64,000 nt of DNA from Hymenobacter puniceus (GTDB taxonomy: Bacteria > Bacteroidota > Bacteroidia > Cytophagales > Hymenobacteraceae). The stretch spans positions 784,350 to 848,349 of the forward strand of contig NZ_JACSCX010000002.1 of the NCBI RefSeq assembly GCF_014333525.1, given 5' to 3'. Both the position numbers and the translations under genes were made by a program. Shown piece after piece: positions 7,821 to 16,937 of this stretch. Under the pieces are notes generated by a model. It was given only the letters and a program-made list of their open reading frames with translations. It was not told the DNA's origin and did not search any database. Each line of letters opens with the position of its first letter. Position 1 is the first letter of the stretch.

Positions 7821-10703
7821 ATGCGTAATCTATTGCATCCGAAATGGTTGTTGCTGGTCAATACCGTGGCCATTGTTGTACTGGTGCTTCTGAGCTATGG
7901 GCAGTTCAAGGTTATTCAAAGCCTGCTGCCAACCAGTAGCGTGCAGACCTGGGCGTGCCTGGGGGGCGGCCTGGCAGGGCTGGCCGCCAGCACGCTGATG
8001 TATGCGCTGTGGCAGCTGAGGCGCCGACAGGAGGTCCGTACGCTATACTGTGTGCTGACGCTGGCAGGATATGCGGCCTTCATCTGCCTGAGCGTGAGCC
8101 TGGCGGATGAACTGGTTCCCCGGGCCGTGCCGCGCTGGATGGTGCCCACCGACCCGCTGGTGTACCTCATCACGTTTCTGATGCCTACGCTGGCCCACGC
8201 CGGTTATGCCCTAGTAATGCGCCTGACGCCCGCTGACCGTGAGTATTCCGTCCTGATTAATGTGCTGCTGGCTCTGGCGGTGCCGGGCGTGTGGTTCGTG
8301 CTGATTATGCTGCCGGGCGGCTTCCTGCTGGAAAACATTCTGCCTGCCTGGCTTAGTGGCGGGCTTATGGTGACGGGGCTGGTGGTGGGCACCATCGGAT
8401 TTCTGTTTTACGTGGTGCGGGTGGTGTACATTCTGGAACTGCGACGGGGCGGTTACGGCCGTGAGTTCAGCGTGCTGTGGAAAGTACTACTGGGAATTGT
8501 GTTGCCGGTGATAGGCTTGCTGGTGAACAACGGGCTGTTCTGGGGAGGTTTTGGTAGCGCGGAGGCGGGCGTATTTGGCAATTTCAACAGTCCGTGGTTT
8601 TATGGGCTGGCCGTATTGAATGGGATGCTGCTGTGTCTGCCGGCCAGTTCCAACCGCTGGCTGCACCTGCTGCTGCTGTTTGGGCGCAGTGTGCTGTTGG
8701 GCTACACATTCTACTTTTTTCTAGTGTTTCTGCCGTTCCTGCCGCTGTCGTTGTTAGCCGTCATTATCATTGGAACCGGTTTTCTGATGCTCACGCCACT
8801 AGTGCTGCTGCTGGTGCACGTACGCGAGTTGGCTGCCGACTGGAAACTGCTGCGGCCGGTGTTTTCGGGGCGAGTACTGCTGCTGGTATTACTGGGCGGA
8901 ATAGGTGCGTTGCCGCTACTCATCACGGCCCGTTATCTGTTCGACCGATACACTCTACACCAGGCTCTCGATTACCGCTACGCCCCGGATTACCGCCGCC
9001 GGTATGATTTGGATGAGTCGGCCCTGGCCCGCACGCTGGCGGTGGTGAAGCAGCATAAAGACCGCAGCAACCGGGGCGACGTCATGTTTGGCTCACATGT
9101 GCCGTACTTATCGTTGTACTTCAATTGGCTGGTGTTGGATAACCTTACACTATCGGATACTAAAATTGCGGATCTGGAACAGGTGTTCCTGGGCGCGCTG
9201 TCAGAAGATACGGCATCTAAAACCCGGTCTTTTGCCATACCAACACCAGCCGCCCCGGCCATCACCCAAGTAACTACTAAGAGCACATATGACGCCCACC
9301 AGCAGGCTTGGGTGAGCCAAGTGGAGCTGCACGTGGCAAACACCGATACCACCTTGCGCGCCGGTGAGTACACTACGCTGCTGAACCTACCTACTGGCTG
9401 TTGGGTAGGCGACTACTACCTGGACATGAACGGCCGTCGGGAGCATGGTATTCTTGCTGAGAAAAAGGCTGCCGCCTGGGTTTATGCCCAAATTCTGAGC
9501 GAAACCCAAGTGCGGGACCCAGGCCTGCTGACCTACCAGAACGACCACCAACTGAATTTGCGGGTGTATCCGGTGGTCGGCCGCACCTTCCGCGTAACCG
9601 GGTTTCAGCTGTTGCATAAGGAGCCGGTTGTTCTAACGCTGGATGGTCGCACACTCCGTCTGGGGCAGGCACTCAAAGTGCCGGACGTAACGGTCCCGGT
9701 ACTGGCTTCAGACGGGGAGGTAGCATATATGAGCGGCGCGGCTAAGCAGCGCCTGCCGCTGGTGCAGCGCCGGCCGTACTACCATTTTCTGCTCGATGTG
9801 TCAGCCCGTCAGCAGCAGCATCGTCAGGTGTATGCCCGCCGCCTAGAGCAGCAGTTTGGGCCCGAGGTGCTGCGCGATACGTCCACACGCTTTACGCTGG
9901 TAGATGCTTATGCTACTCAGGTACAAGCCGGAGCCGACTGGCAGCAGCAGCTTACCGGACACCAGAGTCGGGGCGGATTCTACTTAGAAGGCGCTTTGCG
10001 TCAGCTGCTGGTGCACGCCCGCCAACGGCCCCGCGCCACCTACCCGATTCCGATAGTAGTAACTGAAACGCTGACTACGGCCGTGCTGGGTTCCGACCTA
10101 GCCGAATTGCAGGCTGCGTATCCGGAATCGGACCGGTTTTACGTACTGGATGCCAACCAGCAGTTAACCGCGCATTCGTTGCGGCAGAATTCACACAAGC
10201 CTCTTACGGATTCCTTCACAACGTCGCTTCCCACAACCACCCGCCCGAAAGTGCGCGCCTGGCCCTCGGCTATCCGGCCGCTGGCCTACCTCGCCGATAA
10301 TGGCACGGCCGAGGTAGTGCTGGCGCACCCGGCGGCTCCAATGCGGCCAGCGCTGGCGGCCGGTGGGCGCTGGCAGACGGGCTTGCTGCTACACGGCTAC
10401 CAGCAATGGCAGGCGTTCCATCCCGAAGCCACCGACGAGCAGCGTGTACCGTTTGTACAGGCCAGCTTCCGGGCCGGCATCCTGACACCCTTCACAGCTT
10501 ACCTGGCCCTCGAAAACCAGGCCCAGAAAGCGGCATTACAACGAAAGCAGGAGCAGGTTCTCAGCGGTAAGGCGGCCCTGGATGTAGATGAAAGCGAATC
10601 GAATCAGCCGACAGCCGTGCCGCTGGATGACTACCTCGGGCTGCTGGTGGTGGCGGCAATAGGCTTGGCCGCGTGGCACATGCGGAGGCCGCAGACAGCG
10701 TAG
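7821..10703 (+). CDS. exosortase-associated VIT-domain membrane protein (XrtN / MSEP-CTERM-like)
   Basis: 960 residues from MRNLLHPKW; the frame is open to 7734, but the promoter at 7728-7759 excludes that start. About the first 390 residues hold ten or more membrane segments. The middle (about 480-600) has the features of a VIT (vault / inter-alpha-trypsin) domain: SQVELHVANTDTTLRAGEYT, then LNLPTGCWVGDYYLDMNG and LAEKKAAAWVYAQILSETQVRDPGLL. A von Willebrand-like or unknown extracytoplasmic region follows. The C-terminus is PLDDYLGLLVVAAIGLAAWHMRR: a short acidic motif, one membrane helix and a basic tail, the layout of an exosortase sorting signal. The layout fits the Bacteroidota proteins named XrtN-system VIT protein or MSEP-CTERM protein; the two cannot be separated by eye. 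No exosortase gene is in the window. The function is unknown. Confidence 0.8.
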   Translation: MRNLLHPKWLLLVNTVAIVVLVLLSYGQFKVIQSLLPTSSVQTWACLGGGLAGLAASTLMYALWQLRRRQEVRTLYCVLTLAGYAAFICLSVSLADELVPRAVPRWMVPTDPLVYLITFLMPTLAHAGYALVMRLTPADREYSVLINVLLALAVPGVWFVLIMLPGGFLLENILPAWLSGGLMVTGLVVGTIGFLFYVVRVVYILELRRGGYGREFSVLWKVLLGIVLPVIGLLVNNGLFWGGFGSAEAGVFGNFNSPWFYGLAVLNGMLLCLPASSNRWLHLLLLFGRSVLLGYTFYFFLVFLPFLPLSLLAVIIIGTGFLMLTPLVLLLVHVRELAADWKLLRPVFSGRVLLLVLLGGIGALPLLITARYLFDRYTLHQALDYRYAPDYRRRYDLDESALARTLAVVKQHKDRSNRGDVMFGSHVPYLSLYFNWLVLDNLTLSDTKIADLEQVFLGALSEDTASKTRSFAIPTPAAPAITQVTTKSTYDAHQQAWVSQVELHVANTDTTLRAGEYTTLLNLPTGCWVGDYYLDMNGRREHGILAEKKAAAWVYAQILSETQVRDPGLLTYQNDHQLNLRVYPVVGRTFRVTGFQLLHKEPVVLTLDGRTLRLGQALKVPDVTVPVLASDGEVAYMSGAAKQRLPLVQRRPYYHFLLDVSARQQQHRQVYARRLEQQFGPEVLRDTSTRFTLVDAYATQVQAGADWQQQLTGHQSRGGFYLEGALRQLLVHARQRPRATYPIPIVVTETLTTAVLGSDLAELQAAYPESDRFYVLDANQQLTAHSLRQNSHKPLTDSFTTSLPTTTRPKVRAWPSAIRPLAYLADNGTAEVVLAHPAAPMRPALAAGGRWQTGLLLHGYQQWQAFHPEATDEQRVPFVQASFRAGILTPFTAYLALENQAQKAALQRKQEQVLSGKAALDVDESESNQPTAVPLDDYLGLLVVAAIGLAAWHMRRPQTA

Positions 10704-10726
10704 CGCCAGCTTAAGGGGATACGTGC

Positions 10727-11131
10727 TTAGTTGGACTGCTCCGCCCGCGCCTCCCGGGGCTTCTGCACCAGGTAGTAGTACAACAGAATCAGGAGGCCCG
10801 TCAGGAACGGCAGTAGCGCCAGGTGCTTGCCTGTGACGTTGCCCCACACCCGCACAGTATCGAAGCCCAGGAATTCGCTGACCATCCAGTAGGAATTGGC
10901 CGAAATCCAGAACACGATGGCCAAGTTGTGGGCTAGCTCTGACGCTACGTGTCTAGTGCGCCAGGTAATAACGAGGGCAATGGTCAGGGTCGGGAAAATC
11001 ATGCTGATGCCCAGCGGCTTCCAGAGCATGCACCAGCCGATATCCTTGAGCAGCCAGAACAGGATATGTAGGTTTTCCATCCGGCGGTACGGGGCCGGAA
11101 TGGTGTAGGTCTGGTCGTCAGGCTGAGACAT
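10727..11131 (-). CDS. conserved four-helix membrane protein
   Basis: 134 residues from MSQPDDQTYTI. It has about four hydrophobic segments: ILFWLLKDIGWCMLWKPLGI, MIFPTLTIALVITW, NLAIVFWISANSYWMVSEF and LALLPFLTGLLILLYYYLV. Conserved-looking polar residues (KDIGW, NSYWMVSE) lie within or near the membrane. I know similar unnamed proteins in Bacteroidota but no function. It is convergent with the VIT protein (only 23 bases between stops) and divergent from the DUF2459 gene. A longer frame from 11201 is rejected because a -7 box lies at 11150-11157. Confidence 0.72.
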   Translation of the reverse strand: MSQPDDQTYTIPAPYRRMENLHILFWLLKDIGWCMLWKPLGISMIFPTLTIALVITWRTRHVASELAHNLAIVFWISANSYWMVSEFLGFDTVRVWGNVTGKHLALLPFLTGLLILLYYYLVQKPREARAEQSN

Positions 11132-11149
11132 AGCGAAAGGAAGGGAAGC

Positions 11150-11157
11150 CAAATATA
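11150..11157 (-). promoter_or_regulatory. -7 element of the four-helix membrane protein gene
   Basis: Read on the minus strand this is TATATTTG, a perfect TA-N2-TTTG. It lies 18 bases before the ATG at 11131. No clear -33 box. Confidence 0.5.
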
Positions 11158-11233
11158 AGTTGGGAACGGCTTTCTTTGCGCGCTTTCGTATGAGGGGCAT
11201 CTTCCCTTCCTTCTCTCCCGATTTCGCTGATAT

Positions 11234-11932
11234 ATGCCCAGTACGCTGAAAAAAATAGCCAAAGGCGCCGCTTACGCAGGTGGCAGCATTGCCGGTATTC
11301 TGGTGCTGTATGGCGTGGCAGCTGTGGGGCTTTCGGCGGTGCCGGTAGGCAAGCGGGGGAAGCCCGCGCCCGATGCTGTGGAGGTGTACATCCTCTCCAA
11401 TGGCGTACACACCGATATTGTAGTGCCCGTGCGCAGCTCGCAAATCGACTGGACCACGCAAGTCCGCTATGCCCACACGCCCGCCGCTGACTCCAGCATG
11501 CAGTTTGTGGGCTTTGGTTGGGGCGACAAGGGCTTCTACCTCGATACACCGACCTGGGCCGAGCTAAAGCCCAGCACGGCTTTCAAGGCCATGTTCTGGC
11601 TCGGCGAGTCGGCTATTCACGCTACATTTCACCACCGGCCCACCGAGGGCAAAGACTGCGTGCGGTTATACCTTACCCAGGCTCAGTATGCCCACCTGAT
11701 CGACTTTATTCAAAAAAGCTTCGATTACGATGTCGAGGGCCGCGTCGAGCATATTGCGGGCCACAGCTACGGCCAGCATGATGCGTTTTATGAAGCCCGG
11801 CGCACCTATAATCTGTTTTACACCTGCAACAGCTGGGCTAATGAAGCCCTGAAGTCTGCCGGGCAGCGCGCTGCCTTCTGGACGCCCTTCGATGCTGGCA
11901 TTTTCTGGCACTATCGGGAGCGAGGAAATTAG
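11234..11932 (+). CDS. DUF2459 / TIGR02117 family protein
   Basis: 232 residues with an N-terminal membrane anchor (GGSIAGILVLYGVAAVGLSAVP) and an extracytoplasmic domain. Motifs fit the TIGR02117 (DUF2459) family: VEVYILSNGVHTDIVVPV, FVGFGWGDKGFYLDTPTW, then CVRLYLTQAQY and TYNLFYTCNSWANEALKSAG. The His and Asp of NGVHTD and the Cys of TCNSW recall a papain-like or NlpC-like arrangement, but activity is unproven. The family was first noticed near urease genes; none is present here. Confidence 0.88.
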   Translation: MPSTLKKIAKGAAYAGGSIAGILVLYGVAAVGLSAVPVGKRGKPAPDAVEVYILSNGVHTDIVVPVRSSQIDWTTQVRYAHTPAADSSMQFVGFGWGDKGFYLDTPTWAELKPSTAFKAMFWLGESAIHATFHHRPTEGKDCVRLYLTQAQYAHLIDFIQKSFDYDVEGRVEHIAGHSYGQHDAFYEARRTYNLFYTCNSWANEALKSAGQRAAFWTPFDAGIFWHYRERGN

Positions 11933-11941
11933 CAGTGTGCT

Positions 11942-11996
11942 GCATTACTTTCTGACTAATAGAAAGTTGCGTAATGCGGGCATGAAAAATATTTTG
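11942..11996 (+). promoter_or_regulatory. hairpin overlapping the carbonic anhydrase promoter
   Basis: GCATTAC (11942-11948) pairs with GTAATGC (11971-11977), with an inner ACTTTCT/AGAAAGT stem. It probably terminates the upstream gene. TTG at 11967-11969, 20 bases, then TATTTTG at 11990-11996 resembles a promoter with a one-base-short -7 box. Its position rejects the in-frame ATG at 11996. Confidence 0.45.
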
Positions 11997-12037
11997 TGCC
12001 TGCTATCATTCAGGGCGAAAGAACGTATATAGCGCCT

Positions 12038-12748
12038 ATGATAACCTACGACGAAATCTTCGAAAAAAACCGCCAATGGGTGGCAACCAACACCACCTCG
12101 AACGCGGAGTTTTTGGCGCACCTGGCTGCCGACCAAAAACCTGACTACCTCTATATCGGCTGCTCCGACTCGCGCGTGACGGCTGAAGAACTGATGGGTG
12201 TGGCGCCCGGCGAGGTATTTGTGCACCGCAACATTGCCAACCTGGTCATCAACATCGACCTCAACTCCACTTCGGTGATTGAGTACGCTGTGGCTCACTT
12301 AGGCGTAAAGCATATTGTGGTGTGTGGCCACTATGGCTGCGGTGGCGTAAAAGCAGCCATGCAACCCAAAGATCTGGGCATTATGAATCCGTGGCTGCGC
12401 AATATCCGCGACGTATATCGTCTGCACCACGCTGAGCTCGACAAGATTGAAGACACCACGGCGCGCTACGACCGGCTGGTGGAACTAAACGTGCAGGAAC
12501 AGTGCGTCAACGTCACTAAAATGGCGGTGGTGCAACAGACGTATCTGGAGAAAGGCTATCCAACGGTACACGGCTGGGTATTCGACCTGAAAACCGGCCT
12601 GCTCAAAGACCTGAACTTGGATTTCGAGCACATTCTGCACGACATTCAGGAAATCTATAATCTTGGCGACCAGGTGATGTTCGGGGAAGGCAAAAAAACG
12701 CCGGCCATTGAAATTGGCCATGAAGCTAAAACAGAGACACAGCGCTAA
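12038..12748 (+). CDS. beta-class carbonic anhydrase
   Basis: A 236-residue cytosolic zinc enzyme that hydrates CO2 to bicarbonate. The zinc ligands are Cys42 in GCSDSRV, His98 and Cys101 in CGHYGCGGV; Asp44 and Arg46 form the usual catalytic dyad. The length fits the family, with a C-terminal extension GEGKKTPAIEIGHEAKTET that is probably disordered. Start MITYDEIF at 12038 is the common start for this family; the frame is open to 11996, but that ATG lies in the promoter. A strong terminator follows at 12798-12839. Confidence 0.96.
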   Translation: MITYDEIFEKNRQWVATNTTSNAEFLAHLAADQKPDYLYIGCSDSRVTAEELMGVAPGEVFVHRNIANLVINIDLNSTSVIEYAVAHLGVKHIVVCGHYGCGGVKAAMQPKDLGIMNPWLRNIRDVYRLHHAELDKIEDTTARYDRLVELNVQEQCVNVTKMAVVQQTYLEKGYPTVHGWVFDLKTGLLKDLNLDFEHILHDIQEIYNLGDQVMFGEGKKTPAIEIGHEAKTETQR

Positions 12749-12797
12749 CTTTCAGATAGTAAGCTGCTAAGCAGCTTATGGCTGCCTATAAAAGTAG

Positions 12798-12839
12798 AAG
12801 CCCGTCTTTTCTGCTACAAATAGCAGGAAAGACGGGCTT
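12798..12839. terminator. bidirectional terminator, 19-bp stem with CAAA loop
   Basis: 12798-12816 pairs with 12821-12839 with a single G-U-type mismatch. It separates the convergent carbonic anhydrase and the small gene at 12861. Confidence 0.85.
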
Positions 12840-12860
12840 TGTTGTGGAAAATGGAGGAAG

Positions 12861-13109
12861 CTAATTGAGCCACACCTGCGCCACTTTCTCGAAGCGGTGG
12901 TGGGCAAACGCCCCATATGGGCGCTCGGCATAGAAACCCAGCACATGCACCTGGGGCTGGCCGGTACGGGCATTGCGGCGCAACTGCACTGGATAAACAC
13001 GACCAGCTTCCGGCCAGTCACCTACGTGGTCAGCGGGGCGGCGCGAGGCGTCTATGCAGCGGGCATACAGCTGCACTGGAGGCGAAACGGGGAGCTTTAC
13101 TTTCGACAT
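12861..13109 (-). CDS. small conserved Bacteroidota protein (RCIDASxRP type)
   Basis: 82 residues from MSKVKLPVSP. The segment ARCIDASRRPADHVGDWPEAGRVYPV and the end YGAFAHHRFEKV resemble a family of small unnamed Bacteroidota proteins of the pattern CIDxSNRP...W...G..Y.V.....L. No signal peptide or membrane segment, so cytosolic. The function is unknown. A frame open to 13217 is rejected because a perfect -7 box lies at 13113-13120. The start codon is only three bases from that box, so the mRNA may be leaderless. Confidence 0.7.
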   Translation of the reverse strand: MSKVKLPVSPPVQLYARCIDASRRPADHVGDWPEAGRVYPVQLRRNARTGQPQVHVLGFYAERPYGAFAHHRFEKVAQVWLN

Positions 13110-13112
13110 ATC

Positions 13113-13120
13113 CAAAGATA
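13113..13120 (-). promoter_or_regulatory. -7 element abutting the start of the 82-residue gene
   Basis: TATCTTTG on the minus strand is a perfect TA-N2-TTTG. Predicted transcription begins at about the A of the ATG (13109). No good -33 box is seen. Confidence 0.45.
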
Positions 13121-13378
13121 AGCATATTGCCCGTTTCCTAAAAATATTAGTCGGATTATTTACAGTGGTTATACCCCTCAGTACAGGTTTTAACAGAATT
13201 TTAATTCCTGAAAGCAAGCATCTCGACTACATTGAAGACACTGCGTAACGACAGCTTTTGTCTATTCATTTGCTAAACAAGTTAGTCGATGAAGCTGGCG
13301 CAATACCCTTTGCAGCACACTGCTGCTATAGTCTTGGAAGAAGCTTCTTGCAGGAACTATATCCTACTACTGCTGCGG

Positions 13379-16237
13379 TCAGGGCTGCACTACAAGCGTC
13401 CGGACCAACTGCCCACCAGTGCCCTGCACTTGTACCAGATACAGACCGGCTGGCAGGCTGCTAACGTCGAGGCTGATGGCCGTACCGCTGAAGCTGACTT
13501 GCCGTACTAGTTGGCCAAGAGGATTTAGCAGCAGCACCCGCTGGCCACCAAAACGGGCTGGGATTTCTACCCGCACCCGCCCGGAAGCCGGATTGGGATA
13601 TAACTGCCAGGCGCCGGCTGCCAGCGCCGGCCGGGTAGGCAGCACTACGTTGTAGCGGGTTTGGGCAGCATCGGCGGCAGCCTGCAGCTGTGCCAGGGTA
13701 GGAGCGGCCAGCACTGCAAACGCTACAATGGCCGAGTCGGTGGGGGCAAGCCGAGGAAAGCTGGCACCCACCACGTGGGCAATATCGGTGCCGGTGGGCA
13801 GGCCCGTGGTGCGCTGGCGAATGCCGTTGCTTAGGGTGAGGTATTTCTCGATACGGCTGAATCCGTTGGAAAGCTGCACGGCGCTACCGGCCGGTGCATT
13901 CACATTGATGGCATAGGTGGTCGGCGTGCCCCCGCTCAACCATTTCACTCCCACATACACATCCGGACTGCTGGCATCGTAGGCGTAGCTTAGGCGGCGC
14001 ACCGAATCCCAGGCTACCACGTTGCGGGCATATTCGGGCACCACGTCCCAATCCATGAACAAACCCGCGTAAAGTGGTTTGAGCGTGTCCGGCGTCACGT
14101 TTTTGAGCTGATATTCCAGCACCACATAGTCGCGGTGCGGGGCCTGGGCCCAAGCGTAGCCGCGCTGGCGCACCTGCACGCCTACGGTGCGGTAGCGCGT
14201 GGCCGAGGGCAGTGAGTCCTGCAGCACATTGCTGGCTTCCTGGTCGGCGCGCAGGGGCTGGCGCCGCAACGCGGCCTGTGTCAGGCGGAAAAAGTCGGCA
14301 TCGGCTACATTCCGCTCGTTGCGTAGGCGGCTGGAAACGCGGCCGGTGCCAGCAGCCAGCAGCAGGCCGCCTTCATAGAGCAGCGGCGTGCCACCCCGGT
14401 ACGTTACCCCTTCGCCCAGATCAGAGCCGAGGCCGTCGTAGCCGAGGCTGCCGCGGCTGGTGAGCGTGAGAGCCAGGTCGCCGGCATTGAGCACCACGTA
14501 ATCGGGGTTGAGTAGCACGGTGCCATACTGGTCTTCCTGGTAGCCGGTAGCGGCATCCTCGAAATGATAGCGCAGCACAGCGCGGGTATTGAGCGGCACC
14601 CCGGCCGCTACTGCCAGCCGAAACGGGGCCGCCGTATTGGCGGCGCGGGCCAGCGTCGCCAGTGCTCCGGCCCCAAACGTGCCTTGCCGTACGGTGAGAT
14701 GGGGAGAAAGCGACGTAACAGTGAGTGTCAGGTTCTGAACCGGCAGCAGCAGGTTCTCCACTTCCACCGTCAGCCGGATGGTGTCGGCGGGCTGGTAGGC
14801 GCCTTTAGCGGGGCTGAACCGGCGCTGAGTGAGGCGCACGGCCCGCTGGTCGTTGGCGCGCACTGCCCGAAACATATTCAGGCGGCCCGTTCCGAGCTTA
14901 CCAATGTAGGCGGCGTTGCCGGGCAGCGCCTCAATGTTATCAGTGGTGCGGCGCAGCTGGGCGCGCACTTGGGCAGCCGTAAACTGCGGGAATCGCGCCC
15001 GCACCAGCCCGGCTGCGCCGGCTACCAGCGGCGCCGAAAACGACGAGCCCGTGGCCGGGATATAGTCGGTGTCGGTGTCCCCCCATACCGTCAGCACATT
15101 GTCGCCGGGCGCCACCAGGTCCAGCCGGCGGCTGTAGGTAGCAAAGCCTGACTTAACATCCGTCCGCCCGGAGGCGCCCACCGATAGCACATGCTCGTAA
15201 GAGGCCGGGTAAAAGTCCAGCTCGGCATTGGTGTTGCCGGCCGAGGCCACCACCACCACGTCGCGGTTGACGGCGGCATACGTAATGACGTCCTGCTCGA
15301 ACTGCGAGCGGCCGCCTACGGCCCCCCAGCTCATGTTGATGACTTGGCAGCCGTGGTCGGCGGCGTACACAATGGCCTCAAAGCCTGCGAAGCTGCCTCC
15401 GGGCGTGCTCGGAAAGATTTTCAGGGGTAGAAAGCGGCAATTAAACCCGGTGCCGGCCACGCCGCGGCCATTATCGGGGCGGGCCGAAGCCGCGCCGGCT
15501 GAGTGCACGCCGTGGCGGGGCTGCTGGTAGGAGTCAGAAGCCGGATTGTTGTCGTTGTCGGCGAGGTCCCAGCCGCGGTAGTTGTCTACGTAGCCGTCGT
15601 TGTCGTTATCGAGGCCATCGGGCGGGTCCTGGCGGTTGCGCTGCCACTGGCCGTTAAGATCTTCGTGCGAGAGCCGGAAGCCCGTATCGGTGATGCCGAT
15701 CAGCACGGTGGAGTCGCCCTTGGTGACGTCCCAGGCCTGGTAGGCGCGGATGTTGCGCAGATGATACTGGCCGTTGGCATTTGTGGAGTCGGCCAGCGGG
15801 TCGTTGGGCTGGTAGAGGGGGGCGCGGGAGTAAAGCGGCTCTACATACGCCAGCACACCGGTTTGGCGCAAAGCCAGCTGGGCTTTAAGCAAGTCGGTGG
15901 TAGTTGGCAGCCACACTTGATATACCAGACGCAAATTTACGGCTTCCGGATTTTTAGGGTCGGGAAGCTGGGCATTCGGAAATTTCTGCACCATCCGTAT
16001 CATTCCCAAACGGCGCAGCGTAGCCTCCAGCCGAGGTATCGTTACGCGGCCTGCCTGCGCCTGCGCGTAGTGTTCCGGCTTTAGCTTGAAGGCCAGCAGA
16101 CCAGGCTGAACTACCGCAGCTGGTGTGGCCGTAGTGCTGGCGCTGGCAATGCTGCCAGTTTGCGCAATAGTGCTGCCGCTACGCAGCAGAAGCACAGCCA
16201 GCAGAGTAATTGCCGAAGAAAGTACTGATGTGCGCAT
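13379..16237 (-). CDS. secreted S8 subtilisin-like protease with T9SS sorting domain
   Basis: 952 residues. Signal peptide 1-25 (AITLLAVLLLRSGSTIAQ), an inhibitor-like propeptide to about 140, then a peptidase S8 domain at about 165-465. The catalytic triad is Asp184 (ITDTG), His242 (RHGVHSAG) and Ser399 (GSSFSAP); the oxyanion Asn335 is in SAGN. An Asp-rich insert DGLDNDNDGYVDN (207-219) is a probable calcium site. A beta-sandwich region (about 470-860) precedes the C-terminal T9SS type A domain starting AWQLYPNPASGRVRVEI, which directs export and surface attachment or release. It is a probable extracellular protease for protein nutrition. No T9SS machinery genes are in the window. Confidence 0.95.
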   Translation of the reverse strand: MRTSVLSSAITLLAVLLLRSGSTIAQTGSIASASTTATPAAVVQPGLLAFKLKPEHYAQAQAGRVTIPRLEATLRRLGMIRMVQKFPNAQLPDPKNPEAVNLRLVYQVWLPTTTDLLKAQLALRQTGVLAYVEPLYSRAPLYQPNDPLADSTNANGQYHLRNIRAYQAWDVTKGDSTVLIGITDTGFRLSHEDLNGQWQRNRQDPPDGLDNDNDGYVDNYRGWDLADNDNNPASDSYQQPRHGVHSAGAASARPDNGRGVAGTGFNCRFLPLKIFPSTPGGSFAGFEAIVYAADHGCQVINMSWGAVGGRSQFEQDVITYAAVNRDVVVVASAGNTNAELDFYPASYEHVLSVGASGRTDVKSGFATYSRRLDLVAPGDNVLTVWGDTDTDYIPATGSSFSAPLVAGAAGLVRARFPQFTAAQVRAQLRRTTDNIEALPGNAAYIGKLGTGRLNMFRAVRANDQRAVRLTQRRFSPAKGAYQPADTIRLTVEVENLLLPVQNLTLTVTSLSPHLTVRQGTFGAGALATLARAANTAAPFRLAVAAGVPLNTRAVLRYHFEDAATGYQEDQYGTVLLNPDYVVLNAGDLALTLTSRGSLGYDGLGSDLGEGVTYRGGTPLLYEGGLLLAAGTGRVSSRLRNERNVADADFFRLTQAALRRQPLRADQEASNVLQDSLPSATRYRTVGVQVRQRGYAWAQAPHRDYVVLEYQLKNVTPDTLKPLYAGLFMDWDVVPEYARNVVAWDSVRRLSYAYDASSPDVYVGVKWLSGGTPTTYAINVNAPAGSAVQLSNGFSRIEKYLTLSNGIRQRTTGLPTGTDIAHVVGASFPRLAPTDSAIVAFAVLAAPTLAQLQAAADAAQTRYNVVLPTRPALAAGAWQLYPNPASGRVRVEIPARFGGQRVLLLNPLGQLVRQVSFSGTAISLDVSSLPAGLYLVQVQGTGGQLVRTLVVQP

Positions 16238-16540
16238 AAGCGAATAGAAAATCAGGATAGGTGGGATGCTGATCCGAACGAAGCAAATCCGCCTTCGGAT
16301 GTTGCGAAGTGCCTGCTAAACAGGGAATAGCACCAGCGAATTTAGCTGTTTCAGGGCGTTCTGCGGCAGATGCGCATCGGCTTTTCGACCAACTACGCAA
16401 ATGGCTCTGCCAGCAGCTTCAAACCAATGGTGATAGTGCTGTTTCCTGATTTTGTGCAACTGGCCGCTAGTGGCCGACTATCCAGAAAAGCAGTGCTGTA
16501 GGGCAGGTGTCTTCTGCTGATGCTGGTGCGTTGAAAATGC

Positions 16541-16572
16541 AAAAAGCCCCGCCAATAATGTAGGCAGGGCTT
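16541..16572 (-). terminator. terminator of the small lipoprotein gene
   Basis: Minus strand: AAGCCCTGCC (16563-16572 read in reverse) pairs with GGCGGGGCTT and runs into T5 (A5 at 16541-16545 on the plus strand). The rest of 16238-16596, the 359-base gap upstream of the protease gene, shows no recognisable gene, repeat or clear -7 box. Confidence 0.7.
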
Positions 16573-16596
16573 CAGACCAGGGCAGGCAGGCAAGGG

Positions 16597-16860
16597 TTAC
16601 CAGCCTACTTTGCTGTATTTATATTTCTTCGGCGCTTTCACAGTTTCGTACTGTGTAGGCTTACGCGGCGAAAGATCAATGCCTAAATCAATGGGGTTGC
16701 GTTCTTTACGGAAGCGGGCCTTGTTGTTGCTCCGGCGCTCCGGCTTCACTTTTACGGTGCCGTAGCCACGTGGATTAGCGCTTTGGGCGGTGCGGTCCTG
16801 GGCGCAGGAGCCGAGACCAATTAGCGTTGCAAGGGCAAGTATAGGGAGTAGCGTTTTCAT
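16597..16860 (-). CDS. small basic lipoprotein
   Basis: 87 residues. A lipoprotein signal (ILALATLIGLGSC, Cys19) is followed by a strongly basic tail (KVKPERRSNNKARFRKERNP and PKKYKYSKVGW). The positive charge suggests binding to an acidic surface such as lipopolysaccharide, DNA or peptidoglycan, but this is only inference. No known family was recognised. It lies downstream of, and on the same strand as, the LytTR operon, 77 bases after it. Confidence 0.65.
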   Translation of the reverse strand: MKTLLPILALATLIGLGSCAQDRTAQSANPRGYGTVKVKPERRSNNKARFRKERNPIDLGIDLSPRKPTQYETVKAPKKYKYSKVGW

Positions 16861-16937
16861 GTCGAGGGGCCAGTAGAAAGGGTGTTGCTCCGTGTACTAC
16901 TGCCGTCCTAAAAAAGATACATATTCTTCGTATTATT

